Source: Apostichopus japonicus (Eukaryota; Echinodermata; Holothuroidea; Aspidochirotida; Stichopodidae). Taken from it: DNA of 64,000 nucleotides. Position numbers and translations under genes: made by a program. The stretch spans positions 7,897,001 through 7,961,000 of the forward strand of contig NC_092576.1 of assembly GCF_037975245.1 (NCBI RefSeq). The letters run 5' to 3'. The notes under the pieces were generated by a model, which made no database searches, had not been told where the DNA came from, and saw only the letters and a list, made by a program, of their open reading frames with translations. Shown in pieces: positions 22,757 through 34,000 of this stretch. Each line of letters starts with the position of its first letter. Within the stretch, counting starts at the first letter, position 1.

Positions 22757-24604
22757 ATGGAATCGATGGCCACCAAGCAAGCTTTCATCACCCTGAAAGA
22801 CCACAAGGACAACTTTGAGAACAACCTACCATGCAGGCTCATCAACCCGGCAAAGAGTGAAACAGGTCTCATCAGCAAGGCTATCCTAGACAGAATAAAC
22901 AACGCCATAAGAATCGCCACGAATGTTAACCAATGGAGAAACACGTCATCCGTCATCGAATGGTTCAAGAACATTCAAGACAAAGAGAAATACACCTTCA
23001 TCAGCTTCGACATCGTTGAATTCTACCCCTCCATAACAAGAAGCCTACTGGAAAAGGCCTTAACCATGGCTAAGGATCACACCCACATCTCCAACCAAGA
23101 CGTACAAATCATAATGCACTCCAGGAAGTCACTCCTTTTCGACAACGGCACACCCTGGATGAAGAAAGGACACAACGACCTCTTTGATGTCACAATGGGC
23201 AGCTACGATGGGGCCGAGGTATGCGAGCTTGTAGGACTCTACATCCTAAACACACTAGCAAGAGAATATGGGAAGGAATACATCGGGCTATACAGGGACG
23301 ACGGCCTAGCAGCCTTCAAAAACACCAACGGAAGTAAAGCAGACCGGATAAGAAAACACATGATCAGCTTATTCAAAGAACTGGGGCTCAACATCACCAT
23401 CGATTGCAACCTGAAGATCACCAACTTCCTCGACGTAACATTCAACCTCAACACCGGAAAACACTACCCTTACAGGAAGCCCAACGACCACCCAGTGTAC
23501 ATCCACAGGAATTCCAACCACCCACCAAACATCATCAGGTCCCTGCCAGCCTCAATCAGCAGACGTATCTCCGCCATCTCCCACGACGAGGTGATCTTTA
23601 AGAAAGCCGCACCAGCCTACGAGGAAGCACTCAAGTTAAGTAATTACACCGAGGGTCTCTCATACATCGCCCACCAACCTACCAAGAACAACCGAAACAG
23701 AAAGCGCAACATCATCTGGTTCAACCCACCTTTTAGCAGCAACGTAGCCACGAACATAGGAGGCACATTCCTGAAACTTATCAACAAACACTTCCCGAAG
23801 ACATCGAAACTACACAAGATTTTCAACAGAAACACCGTGAAAGTCAGTTACAGTTGCATGCCCAACATCGCCAGCATCATCAAAGGACACAACAAACGTA
23901 TAGCAGCCACCCACACATCGAAAGAAAAGGAAGCCTGCAACTGCCGAAAAAAGGACACATGCCCACTAAATGGAAACTGTCAGGCATCTAACATCATATA
24001 CAAGGCCGAAGTGAAAACCACCGACAACTGCAAGACATACATCGGCCTAACAGAACCCCCCTTCAAGCTCAGATACGGTAACCACAAGATGTCGCTCAAC
24101 CACGAAAAACACCAAAACGCAACGGAACTCTCGAAGCACATCTGGCAGCTGAAACAGAACAACCAGCCATTCACTATCAATTGGTCGATCGCCAGCAGAG
24201 CCAAAGCCTACAGCAACGAGTCGAAGCGGTGCAACCTCTGCCTCACTGAAAAACTCATCATTATCAACACAGACAAACGGACCCTCCTGAACAAACGCCC
24301 AGAGCTCATATCGAAGTGTCGCCACGAAAACAAGTTCTACATAAACAACTCCAGCCCAACCACCAAACACCGTCAAGAGAACCACACACAACTAAGGAGC
24401 GAGCACCGAAGGAAGGCAAAAAACCCCAACAACAGATCGGACGCAAAAGAGAATACACCAACAGCCGAACACCGAAGAAAGTCTTACAAACCCACAAACA
24501 GAACGGACGCGAAAGAGAATACTCAGGCAGAACAATACACCAACAACCGCATAATCCCCGGTAATCCCGACGAGGATCCTATATATTCATGGAGCATAAC
24601 TTGA
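22757..24604 (+). CDS. Penelope-like reverse transcriptase with GIY-YIG endonuclease, 5' truncated
   Basis: A 615-residue uninterrupted frame, open upstream through the TA tract. RT motifs in order: AFITLKDHK (9-17), FISFDIVEFYPSI (81-93), MGSYDGAEVCEL (147-158) and YRDD (179-182). After a linker there is a Cys cluster CNCRKKDTCPLNGNC (394-408). The GIY-YIG nuclease follows, with IIYKAEV (413-419) and TYIGLTE (428-433) and a following R and H. The tail contains two imperfect copies of an AEHRRK...R.DAKENT unit (about 553-595). This RT plus C-terminal GIY-YIG order is characteristic of Penelope-like elements. Absence of stops suggests a young insertion, but RT residues before the first motif are missing, so it is probably not autonomous. 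GC content is clearly higher than the flanks. Confidence 0.93.
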   Translation: MESMATKQAFITLKDHKDNFENNLPCRLINPAKSETGLISKAILDRINNAIRIATNVNQWRNTSSVIEWFKNIQDKEKYTFISFDIVEFYPSITRSLLEKALTMAKDHTHISNQDVQIIMHSRKSLLFDNGTPWMKKGHNDLFDVTMGSYDGAEVCELVGLYILNTLAREYGKEYIGLYRDDGLAAFKNTNGSKADRIRKHMISLFKELGLNITIDCNLKITNFLDVTFNLNTGKHYPYRKPNDHPVYIHRNSNHPPNIIRSLPASISRRISAISHDEVIFKKAAPAYEEALKLSNYTEGLSYIAHQPTKNNRNRKRNIIWFNPPFSSNVATNIGGTFLKLINKHFPKTSKLHKIFNRNTVKVSYSCMPNIASIIKGHNKRIAATHTSKEKEACNCRKKDTCPLNGNCQASNIIYKAEVKTTDNCKTYIGLTEPPFKLRYGNHKMSLNHEKHQNATELSKHIWQLKQNNQPFTINWSIASRAKAYSNESKRCNLCLTEKLIIINTDKRTLLNKRPELISKCRHENKFYINNSSPTTKHRQENHTQLRSEHRRKAKNPNNRSDAKENTPTAEHRRKSYKPTNRTDAKENTQAEQYTNNRIIPGNPDEDPIYSWSIT

Positions 24605-24606
24605 AG

Positions 24607-24662
24607 CTACCAGTTGTCTGAAGATCGCTACAAAGCGTGAAACTCCGAGTTACAACTACTAG
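24607..24662 (+). ncRNA. Hammerhead ribozyme (minimal type I) in the Penelope-like element
   Basis: The conserved core is CTGAAGA at 24618-24624 (C3-U4-G5-A6-N7-G8-A9) and GAA at 24639-24641. Stem I is AGTTGT (24612-24617) with ACAACT (24652-24657), extended beyond a CC/AC internal loop by CTA (24607-24609) with TAG (24660-24662). Stem II is CGCT (24626-24629) with AGCG (24634-24637), loop ACAA. Stem III is ACT (24642-24644) with AGT (24648-24650), loop CCG. Predicted cleavage follows T24651. The very short stem III is what is known for hammerheads of Penelope-like elements. One weakness is a U-U apposition at the base of stem II where G-C is usual. It starts three bases after the stop codon. 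Confidence 0.8.
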
Positions 24663-24920
24663 TGTTCCACTAGTCTCATCTAGTATCAACATATATTCCG
24701 CTCTGTCCAATGGACATAGAGCACTCTGCGCCAAGATAGACGCCAACCTACTCTATATATATATATATATATATACATATATAGTAAGTAAATGTTCAAT
24801 GAGTATAAACTTATAGCATTTAGTATTGTATTCAGTAAGTCATTAAGAGGCCAACAGGGGTCAAAGTCAGAAACCTGGAGCACATGTTCAATGTCTCCAG
24901 TAAAATGATTCTATACCCAG
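24663..24920. other. Element 3' end and resumed flank
   Basis: 24663-24753 is the remaining 3' part of the Penelope-like element. From 24787 the sequence resumes the duplicated flank (AAATGTTCAATGAGTATA, matching 1037-1055) and continues to about 24920, matching 1380-1412. Confidence 0.65.
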
Positions 24921-25155
24921 GTAGTAAGCCCACATGGGTAACATATGGGATGCATATGGGCCAAGATATGGGTCCCATGTGGGATGCCCCATTAATTTTG
25001 CACCCAAGATTCATAAAGGACCCATATGGGTTAGCCCAGTTAACCCATGTTGTATAGATATGGGAAACATCTGGGCTACTTTTATATGGGTAATATGTGG
25101 GCTGAATGGGTGCCATCCATTATGGGCCCAATCTGGGGCCCATGTGGGCAACTAA
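24920..25155. repeat. Cluster of CCCATATGGG-type palindromic motifs
   Basis: Around 20 occurrences of TATGGG, CCCAT(A/G)TGG or their reverse lie within 235 bases. They make all frames open and encode runs of MG, WA and Y. This is a dispersed repeat, not a gene. 25156-25730 after it holds nothing recognised. Confidence 0.6.
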
Positions 25156-25730
25156 TATATGAACAAAATGTAATTTACGTACGTCACATGAACAAATTGT
25201 ATTGTAGCCTTAACAGGGGACCTTACGTCAAAGTAAACTTATATTTTGGCATAGTGCCCTCATTTATGTAAGTTCTTGTATTATTCAGTATGACCGTTCC
25301 CATGGTTTGTTAGATGTAATAGTCTTAACTCATGTTCGTAATGTCAATTTGTACTTGAGGCTGAGTTGTTTTAATTGACATGTTATTAATGTGTACTGAG
25401 AGGGTGTTTAAACTAAATGTTTGATACTCTCTTTGGTCTTCAAAAGAGATTTATTTCTTGAACTGGAAAATATTGACACATTTCAATTATAACTTTTATG
25501 CAACCATTGTTATAGCTGCCATTTTGATATGTTACAAGTTGAGGATTTATGGTTATAAGGGGAATAACCGACAAAAAAAAATGGTTATTAGGGGAATAAC
25601 CCGCATTTGTTTCTGCTTTGCAATAAATCAGTTTCATGTTAATTCCTAATCAGAAATGTGGACTTAAATAATGTTCACTGTGTGCATGGTCACATGACCA
25701 TATGTAGTCAAAGGAGCCATCCCAGCATTA

Positions 25731-26095
25731 GATCATTAAAGGAGTATTCAAGATATATAATTAACTTTTAAAGGAGCTTTCTCATTTCAGTGTTATCGTC
25801 CAGTACCACTCTCATTTATCAAGATTTCTCACGCCATTGTTTCTTGCTGCTCCTTATTCTTGTCATGTTAAGATTTTTAATGATCATTTGATCATTAAAG
25901 GAGTATTCAAGATATATAATTAACATTTAAAGGAGCATTCTCATTTCAGTGTAACCATCCCTGAGTTCTACTTTCATTTATCAAGATGTCTTATGCAATT
26001 ATTTACTATGCTGCTCCTCATTCTTGTAATGTTGAGATTTTCACTGATGATTTGATAATTAAAGGAATATTCAAGATATATATAATTACAATTTT
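25731..26095. repeat. Three tandem copies of a ~155-bp unit
   Basis: Copies start near 25732, 25889 and 26051 with GATCATTAAAGGAGTATTCA (third copy GATAATTAAAGGAATATTCA). Each of the first two continues with a CTCATTTCAGTGT block and a TTTATCAAGAT block. The third copy is partial. Confidence 0.7.
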
Positions 26096-26934
26096 TCTTT
26101 TCTTTTTCTTTTACAATTTTTCCAGTAGGATGATTCTTGTTTTTTGTCCAGTGTCTGGACTTTAATACATTTGACGAACTTAATTGATGGACAATATAAA
26201 CTTTCATATTTAGCAGTGTAATAATTATTTATAGGAAGCATGTATCAGGCACGATTACTAGCTTAGCTTCATAACATGCTGTTCGTGTAACAACTTATGA
26301 CGAATCATAGAAAGGATGAGAACCAACATTGTCTTCGTTGTTGTGCATACGATTTGTGACTCTCCATCGAGTGCGGTTAGGTAGGCTATATGTATTTTAT
26401 TATGCAGTGGCCAACTGTAGACTTGAAATATGCTATAGGCTAAATTTAGCTAATTGCATCTGCCAAGCTGAATAGCTGAATTCGAGTTAACGGAGCCGAC
26501 GAGTATTCAAGATCAAAAGAGCACTGACAAAATACCATGCAAAATACTCAACAGTTTTGAACATTTTTTGACACTAAAATTGTGGGGGGGGCAGTTCTCC
26601 CACTGCCCCTGGCTATGTCCCCCCTGATATAAACTGTACTAACTTGAAGCTAACGAACAGAGTCAACCCACCCAATAGAAAATTAGTACATAAATAAACC
26701 GGATTGAAGCTGGCGAACGTTGTACGGTAGTTCTATGAGGCATTTTTTTTTATAGAGTATTCAAAATCATACAAAGTTTTGTATGGTGGAGTAGAAGGAT
26801 CGCGAGGTACAATTTCTCAAAGTGGCAAGAAAAAGTGGTAAATATGACTGATTAAAGGTCAATTTTGACCGAAATTTTTCAAGTTTTAGGTCATTCACAA
26901 TCACAGAAATATAGGATTAGGCTTAGGTAAATTA
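26096..26934. other. Non-coding with transposon fragment
   Basis: No gene. 26583-26630 has a G run followed by CACTGCCCCTGGCTATG, resembling the C-rich end of a hAT element. Confidence 0.4.
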
Positions 26935-26969
26935 GAGTGCGACAGTCGGATATTCCGACTGTCGCACTC
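26935..26969. repeat. Perfect 16-bp inverted repeat with 3-bp loop
   Basis: Left arm GAGTGCGACAGTCGGA (26935-26950), loop TAT, right arm TCCGACTGTCGCACTC (26954-26969). After one mismatch the pairing resumes outward (AAATT with AATTT). G+C-rich arms stand in AT-rich sequence. Confidence 0.8.
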
Positions 26970-27039
26970 CAATTTTCCAACTATCTTCAGGTTTACCAAG
27001 ATTGGGGGGTGAGACCCCCACCCCCCCTCTAGAGAAGTC

Positions 27040-27670
27040 CGTACGTGTGCATAAGTGTTGAAACCTTGGTTTTTTAAACATAATTTTACTTTAGTACAGG
27101 GTGGATAACTTCACATTTAGTATATAGATGAACCTTATTGAATACAAGAACAAACTTTAAATTGGTGGAGAACAAATGGAATTTTGGGGGTCAAAAGAGG
27201 GCAGAGTCTGAAAACCGAACATGATGAAGGTCACATGTGGTATGTCGAAATGCCTTGTGAGTACATACACCCTTTATACATTTGTGGAGGATGAAGGCAA
27301 TTTCAGGTAATTAGGCATATAAAGCTTGATAGCCTATTAAAACAATATTCAAATAAGTGCAGAGCATACATGATTATTTCGTATGTAGATCTCTGTTGTA
27401 CAAGAACCTGATTACAATTCGTGGAGTCCAACATTGGTCAAAGTCTGAAAACTTTGTCATCAGGTTAACTTATTAATTGTAGCTTGGATGCATGAAGTTC
27501 AGAAATGAATTTTAAATTCAGCTTATTGAGTACAAGAACCTATTGATGTGAACCTAGGTCAGAAGCTAACTTGAAACATTGTAAACACAATAACAGTAGG
27601 CGGAGCAAAGCTGCATAAAAAGTAGCTGAATAATGTTAGTTTTGGCGTTCCATACAGAGGTCACGTTGGA
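27040..27670. repeat. Second degenerate AGGTCA-type repeat array
   Basis: Several drifted copies of the family described at 16960-17560, recognisable by blocks such as TGAGTACAAGAACC, GTCTGAAAACTTTG and GTATGTAGATC. It suggests the IgSF-locus duplication extended this far. Confidence 0.5.
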
Positions 27671-28979
27671 TTTAGTATGTAATCAAATGATCAGCTGTCG
27701 CAACCACTGATCTGTACACTAGTGGTCGTGACACTGTCTTTAAGGGGGCTTTACTTATCATATCACGCAAATATGGGTAAGCTATGTGTTTTTTCCTCTC
27801 TTTTGCACTCAATAGAACATGTAAATGTTCATATTTGCTGTTTGTTACCTTAATTTGCCTTAAACAGAGCAAATATGCTATCATGTGAGCTAATATATGT
27901 TAATTTCCAATACGAACCCCCTCGTATATAATGGACTTAATCATATTTTCTTTCTATGATCTGATTGGTCCATTGTTAACTCTTTCGATGTCCTTATAAT
28001 GTTGATAGAAGACACATGTACGTACGTTATTTGAGTAGAAAGCAGTTACGCGAAATTCGTAACTCATCCATCTGCATTCATACACGTACAGGCTTACGCT
28101 AAAGTTGGTGTTTTCGTTGCAATTTGAGCAGGAATCTGCATTGTGCGCTAAATAATATTGAAGGAAGTAAAGCCCAGCAGTAGAGGACAGTTTACGAATG
28201 AGAACTGATTTTCAGGTAGAGTGTTTACTGCAAGGGTTTGGGATAGGCTAATGTTTGATTCTCAGATTATTGCAACCGGCGTTAACTAGTTTTGGAATTT
28301 AAGACGACCTACCGTACTGTATGCTACGCCGGTGTTGTTGATACGTGACTCAAAAGTCATAAGCAGGCCCATATTAGCTGGGCCAACTCTTAGTCTTAGG
28401 CTAACCTACGAGTCTGACATGTAACATTAGTAATGGTAGTACTTAGTAGGCCTAGATTTAGTATAACATCATACTGACAAGCTTTGCAAAGAGGCACATA
28501 GGCCTAGGGTAATACAATTTCTGTACTGTTGCCTTGATTTGATTGATTATTGCCTTATGGCACAGTGTAGCCTTACTTAGTTTAGGCTATGCCTAAAGTC
28601 TAAACTGCTTACTCGATTCAAAATTTATTTTGTCAAGCAACCTAAGCTAGGCCCACTCACAAGTCACATCAGCATTGTCTGTACATGTTACTTTAGGCCT
28701 AGTGGCAGTTTCATTTGGCATTAGTCTGGCCCTGTTTGCTAAAGGCGAAGCTGGCTATAAAGCCCAATTAATCTGTGGAAATGTATCTTGATTGGAGAAA
28801 CTGCCCTCCATGTTTGTCATCGCTATTGACTGCAACTTTACAAGGACTAGTCACCCTTGTACCTCGATTCCCTTATAGTGGGCCATTTCATACATTTCTA
28901 ACTGGTATAACAATTCAACCTGGACACAACTTAGAAGTTTTAAGGTAGAGAGTAACCATTTAATGAAAATAACCATAGG
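27671..28979. other. Non-coding, possible upstream region of ISYNA1
   Basis: No coding exon seen. The sequence 28000-28212 ends TTTTCAG-GTAGAG and could be a 5' UTR exon with donor, since ISYNA1 exon 1 begins after a 3' splice site. This is a guess from composition and position only. Confidence 0.25.
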
Positions 28980-29969
28980 CAGAGCCGTCTGAAGAGATCA
29001 CCGGGCCCTGGGCCCGGCAATGGAACGGGGCCCCTCAATCAAGTGAGCTCGAAAAAAGTTGCCTGAAAAATTGACATCCTTGACAATCGCTCAAGCATAG
29101 ACATGCCTGCATTTACTACCCCTCCCTATGTCGCACATTAAGCATAAAACTTTAGCTGAATTACATACGTGATATATCTAAAAGCTGAAATACATTATAG
29201 AAGAGTAATCTTCCAGTTGCCTTCCATCCCTTCCCAAACAATACTGGACTCACCATTTGTAACAACCTTGTGTTGAGTCTTTCAACGGGGGAAGCTTACG
29301 GAACTTGCGGCATTTCTTGATCGTAAACTGTTACAAGTATGATTGGCTGAAAGTCAATCTTTTTGAGAATGTCGCTTTCTATGCACATGAGAGAGAGCCT
29401 ATTAAGTCGCCGTTGCCTCATTCTGTTCCAGAGATTATTCTTGATTAGTTTAGACCTTGAAAATGAATGTTCCCCAGTACAATTTGTATCCATCATGCAT
29501 AGAACTGAAAGGGGTGTAGGCGGTTTTACACTATCTAATGCAACGTAGTCGCCAAGAACCTGAAGTATTTTTATGGGAGGGCCCGAGGAACATGAACTTA
29601 CAGCATGCTCCTCATCCATGGTGAAACATAATTGCACCTACAGTATTAGGTGAATTGAGTGTACTGTTAATAGTGGGAGAGACTAGCGTAGGTTCTTATG
29701 ACCAACTATGACCAGCTGGTGTTGTAAGCCTTCGGGGCATTGTATATTCCAGGGTTGCCAACTCAGATTCGAATATTTAATGTCAAACTCTCAAGTGTTT
29801 CACCAACTCTCGTCACAAGTTGTCAAGTATCGAATTCAATCAGGCATAATGGCCTATTCAATAAGTTTTCCTCCCAGATTAAGACATGGGGTTACTACGA
29901 TTGTGGGGCCCCTGACATCGCGGGGCCCTGGGTCAGGGCCCAGTGGGCCCATGCGTTAAGACGGCCCTG
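28980..29969. mobile_element. hAT element with transposase relic
   Basis: Left end CAGAGCCGTCTGAAG and right end CGTTAAGACGGCCCTG form inverted repeats. Flanks ACCATAGG (28972-28979) and ACCCTAGG (29970-29977) match in seven of eight bases, as for an aged hAT duplication. GGGCCC-rich subterminal sequence is present on both sides. Confidence 0.8.
29296..29637 (-). pseudogene. hAT transposase C-terminus, internally deleted
   Basis: The minus-strand frame includes TGEHSFSRSKLIKNNLWNRM, then RQRRLNRLSLMCIESDILKK, and ends DQEMPQVP. The E-SFS-LK-IK-LR-M-Q-RL-L--IE pattern is the hAT dimerisation region. Only about 110 codons remain of a protein usually several hundred long, so the element is an internal-deletion derivative. 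Confidence 0.75.
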
Positions 29970-30856
29970 ACCCTAGGTTGATGATTTTTTAATATAAAGA
30001 CAAATTTACTGTAACTAAATTTTGATTGAAATTAGAGTCAGTGACGAGAAAATCTTTCTGTCAACTATTTTCTTCTTGATTAATGTTATTCAGTGGGATG
30101 TTTAACAAGGAAACTTTCCTTCTCACAAGGTATTTAGACACCTATTTTGTTGGGCTATAGCACCTGCAAAATCCACTGTAAACCATTGGGCATATCAACA
30201 TATTACATAAATTGAGGACAACCTGCTTTACAATGTAGTATATGAATTCACATCTGCAATGAAGCATACATTACTGTACTGTACATGCAGCTGGAAATTA
30301 TTTTGGGAATACAAATATAAAGAGGTGACCCCAGCCCTCAGAAGCTGACTACAAAATTTTCCTGCGTCTTATTGGAGCATTCCATTACAAAACTTAAGGT
30401 GATAGTACTGTACAGTGCCTCATATTTGTTATAAGTTGCCAGTTGTCTCAATAAATTGCTTTTCAAATTATATCTTTATTCCATAAGGGTAAGCAGGGTA
30501 GTCTATGTCTTATTTCATCACAATATTTAAGTTTCATGAAAAAGTAGATCTTAACTAAATTTTGATATTTGGATTTAAATCAGCTCACTTCATCATGCCA
30601 CATTGATTTAAATCGACCAACCCAACTTGGTCGCTCGAATTGCAAGTTAAATCAAGGCAAGGAATCACGACCCCTCTGGGCTCTCCAATTTGACTTTCAA
30701 ATATATTTGGGGCAATACTTTAGTGATAACTTTTAAGGTAACAATGAACTTGTGATGGACAGTTCGTGATCACAGTAGTCTACCAAAGATTATTCGACAG
30801 TTGGTTTAGATATATACTGTAGGTAATTAAAACTTACATTTTCCTTATTTCCACAG

Positions 30857-30908
30857 TGACTGGGATTAATACTAATACTATCAAAGTTCCTCTCTATCAG
30901 CATTCACG
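30857..30908 (+). other. ISYNA1: ISYNA1 5' UTR part of first coding exon
   Basis: A pyrimidine-rich acceptor TTCCTTATTTCCACAG precedes 30857. The ATG at 30909 is the first in the exon that opens the family-like frame. The acceptor implies at least one upstream non-coding exon. Confidence 0.55.
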
Positions 30909-31016
30909 ATGGACTTGAATATAGATAGCACCAATGTGATCCAGGGAGAAGACTACATCTACGCCAAGTACAACTATCAAACCACCCAGGTGGAGGAAAC
31001 TGCAACTGGATATAAG
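30909..31016 (+). CDS. ISYNA1: ISYNA1 exon 1
   Basis: Residues 1-36, phase 0 end at ...TATGYK, donor GTACAG. Contains the Y-Y-YQTT segment of the family N-terminus. Confidence 0.85.
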
Positions 31017-34000
31017 GTACAGTATCTAGAAAGTTTCGTATACAGGGAATTTAATTATTACATACAGGATATATTCACAGGATATGTTGTATCTTCACAC
31101 AGGGACCAGGGATATTATGCATGTATTCCCAGGGAATACATCTAGAGAATAAATTTATATACTGTATATGCAGAGAATCACACAAGCTCATAAGGAATTT
31201 ATGTACAGGGATATATCACAGGGAATATTAGGTACATATGTACATCTAGGGAATATTTAAAACTGGGAATAACAAGATTACAGGATTGTTATTAAGGAGA
31301 TAACATCTGGTATGCTGTAGGAAGTATTAATGATTGGCCTAGTTACGTCTTTTGCTGAACATTGTGGCAACATTCAGTTTTGGAATAACCAGGAAATTCA
31401 AAGCAGCCTAGAGCTGAGTTGACTTTTGATAAATTTTTCTGTTGCTTAACAAACTGATGAAATGCCATGTATGCAATGTTCAGTATACAGTAGGTATTGA
31501 CAACGATAAATAAATTCTTGTTGCAAGGGAATCTTGGACGGTGGATCTCCTACTGGCCATTTATGGTTAATGGATAGAATATACTGCATAGATAAACCCA
31601 GGGTCAGAAGTCTTTGAGGTTAGCAAAGGTGACATGTTTTTCCTTCAAAGTCTATAAAGTGTGATATACCCGATCTGAATTTGAGCAAATTTAACCAATT
31701 TACGCCTCAGTGACTATGATCTGTAAATTTCCTGATTCTTGTGTTTCCCACTTTTGACTCATTTTTCTTTTTTGCCGAAATTTATTCTTTCTGCCATTTT
31801 CACTTGTCACTTTACTTGTATAGATCTGTTCAACCTTGCTTATTTATAGTCAGCACCAATATTTTGCACGATTTTAAAATGGCAATCTGCGTTGACTGTG
31901 AATAAAATGTGAGGAAATGTACAGAAAAAAGCAACTTGTGCAATTGTGCCTTTCCGATGGTTAATTCCATTAAAAAATTTTTGTTAAATAGCTTCATTGA
32001 TTATTCACCTAACTTCAGGTAATTATATAGGTTAATAGTTTGGATTAAATATGATTAAAAATATGATTATTAAACACCTGTTATTCAAACACAAAAACAA
32101 CAATTGCATCAAGTTGTCATGGTTATATTTAAATTTTCTTCCTGGAACTGACCCCCCAAAAATGACATTTTGTAATATTATTAGTATATTTCAACAAGAA
32201 TCTGCCATTCATAAATTCCATTCTATGTTTTCTGTGATCAACGGGAAACATAATTTACAAATTTGTTCTAATCATCTGTTCTCTCTTTTTCTTCCGTCCT
32301 CTGCTCTGTTGTGTTAATAATTAGGTAACGCCTCGTGATACAGAGGTTCTCTTCCGTACGGAGAGAAGTAAACCACGCTTGGGTTGCATGCTGGTAGGTT
32401 GGGGAGGTAACAATGGTTCCACGGTGACCGCAGCCCTGTTAGCGAATAAAATGAACATGTCGTGGCACACCAAGGAAGGAGAGAAGGTACGTTACAAAGT
32501 TGGGACTGTATACAATGTCTCAATACTGTGTGTCATTAATGTGCATTCATAATGAAGACCTTAGAAACTGTCTCGCAGATCTCTACCCTGGTAATCATTG
32601 TGAATACGCACTTTCTTACCACAAAAACCGAAATTATTTTCAACAGTTGAACAGCACATACAATACTGTACATACAATACAACATCTCAGTACCAGGTGA
32701 TAACAACCCAGCAAACATTGCTGTATTAAATTTTTAAAGGATTGTCTGGCAGCCTTTAGAAGTTACCTTAAAAAACAATAAATAATTTTCCAAACATGTT
32801 TCCAAAGTATGAGAACGCTAATGTAGGCTTTGACAGTGAAGGTATGGTACAATATATATACTGTAATAATAATAATAATAAAAGTAATGAGCAGTTACTT
32901 TTACGACGCTCAAGTGACCAAAAATATGGGAGAAACCCGCAAGGGCTTAAATGGACTACAACTTACACGTTGGGTGGCTTCCAATTCAACATTTTTAACT
33001 CAAATTTGGAATCTTTTTAATTTAGAAAGTCATATCAGATGGACTTTGTCCATGTCCTTTCTCATTACATACACATACAGTATAATGCATTAATAATTTA
33101 AACGATCTTAGAAACTGTGTATCTTAGTAAAACACTTTCTTATCTTAAAAACCAAATTATTTTCAACAGTTGAACAGCACATACAATACAGTACATACAA
33201 CATCTCAGTACTAGATGGTAACCACCCGGCAAACATTGCTGTATTAATTATCTTAATTCCATACAATTAACCTATTTTTGGATGAAACTATTTTCAACAG
33301 TTGTACAGTTCATTCAATATCTCACCATATTGTTCAGTACCAGGTGATAACGACCCAGTAAACATAGCCGTATTATTTATCTAAATTTCATTGCCTCTTT
33401 ATGCATAATTGAATAATTTTGTACAATAACTAGTCAGGCCTGATTTTTCAGTAAAATGTAAACTTGTCCGTCGGACAACCTACTGTTCACGCAAAATTTG
33501 GTTGTCCGGGGAAAAAAACCAAACTAAATTTTGTAATTTACATAACAAGGTATATTTGTTCCAAAATGTGGGGAAAAAATATTCTTATTCCACAGCTTGT
33601 AGGGATGTACTGTATAAACAATCTTTAACATTTATTACTAACACACTGACAAATATTTTTGTTAACATATATGTTGTTTTTATATATATGAATATATTTA
33701 TTAATAAATCCATTATGGAAATATATTCATGATTATAAACTTGATATTCCTATACAGGTATTTGCAAATATAATTATCATATTTCTACCTAAAATGAGTC
33801 GATTCGCCCATGTGTTTACTAACGTCTGCTCATCCATACAAAACCACAAATACAGTATAGTACTAGGATTCCCTTTTCTGTTTATGTAAGTTTGCTTATT
33901 AGAACAGCCAATCTTGCTAACACATGATAAGGCATGCTTCATCACTGCTCTGTATCAATACGTACGATGTATGTACAGTACGTGTATAAATAGTTAGTAT

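Larger units (their letters stand above)
22716..24785 (+). mobile_element. 5'-truncated Penelope-like retroelement
   Basis: The element lies between (TA)n tracts at about 22716-22741 and 24754-24785. It carries the reading frame at 22757-24604, a hammerhead ribozyme immediately after, and a short 3' region. The duplicated locus at 985-1060 is continuous at the same point, giving the empty site. The RT frame starts within the conserved N-terminal part of the domain, so the 5' portion of the element is missing. Confidence 0.85.

Noticed and set aside
24934-25271. Overlapping frames rich in W, M and G
   Set aside because: Produced by the CATATGGG motif cluster; frames are open on both strands.
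29708-29970. Plus-strand frames of ~80 codons
   Set aside because: They lie in the right end of a hAT element and overlap its GGGCCC-rich terminus.
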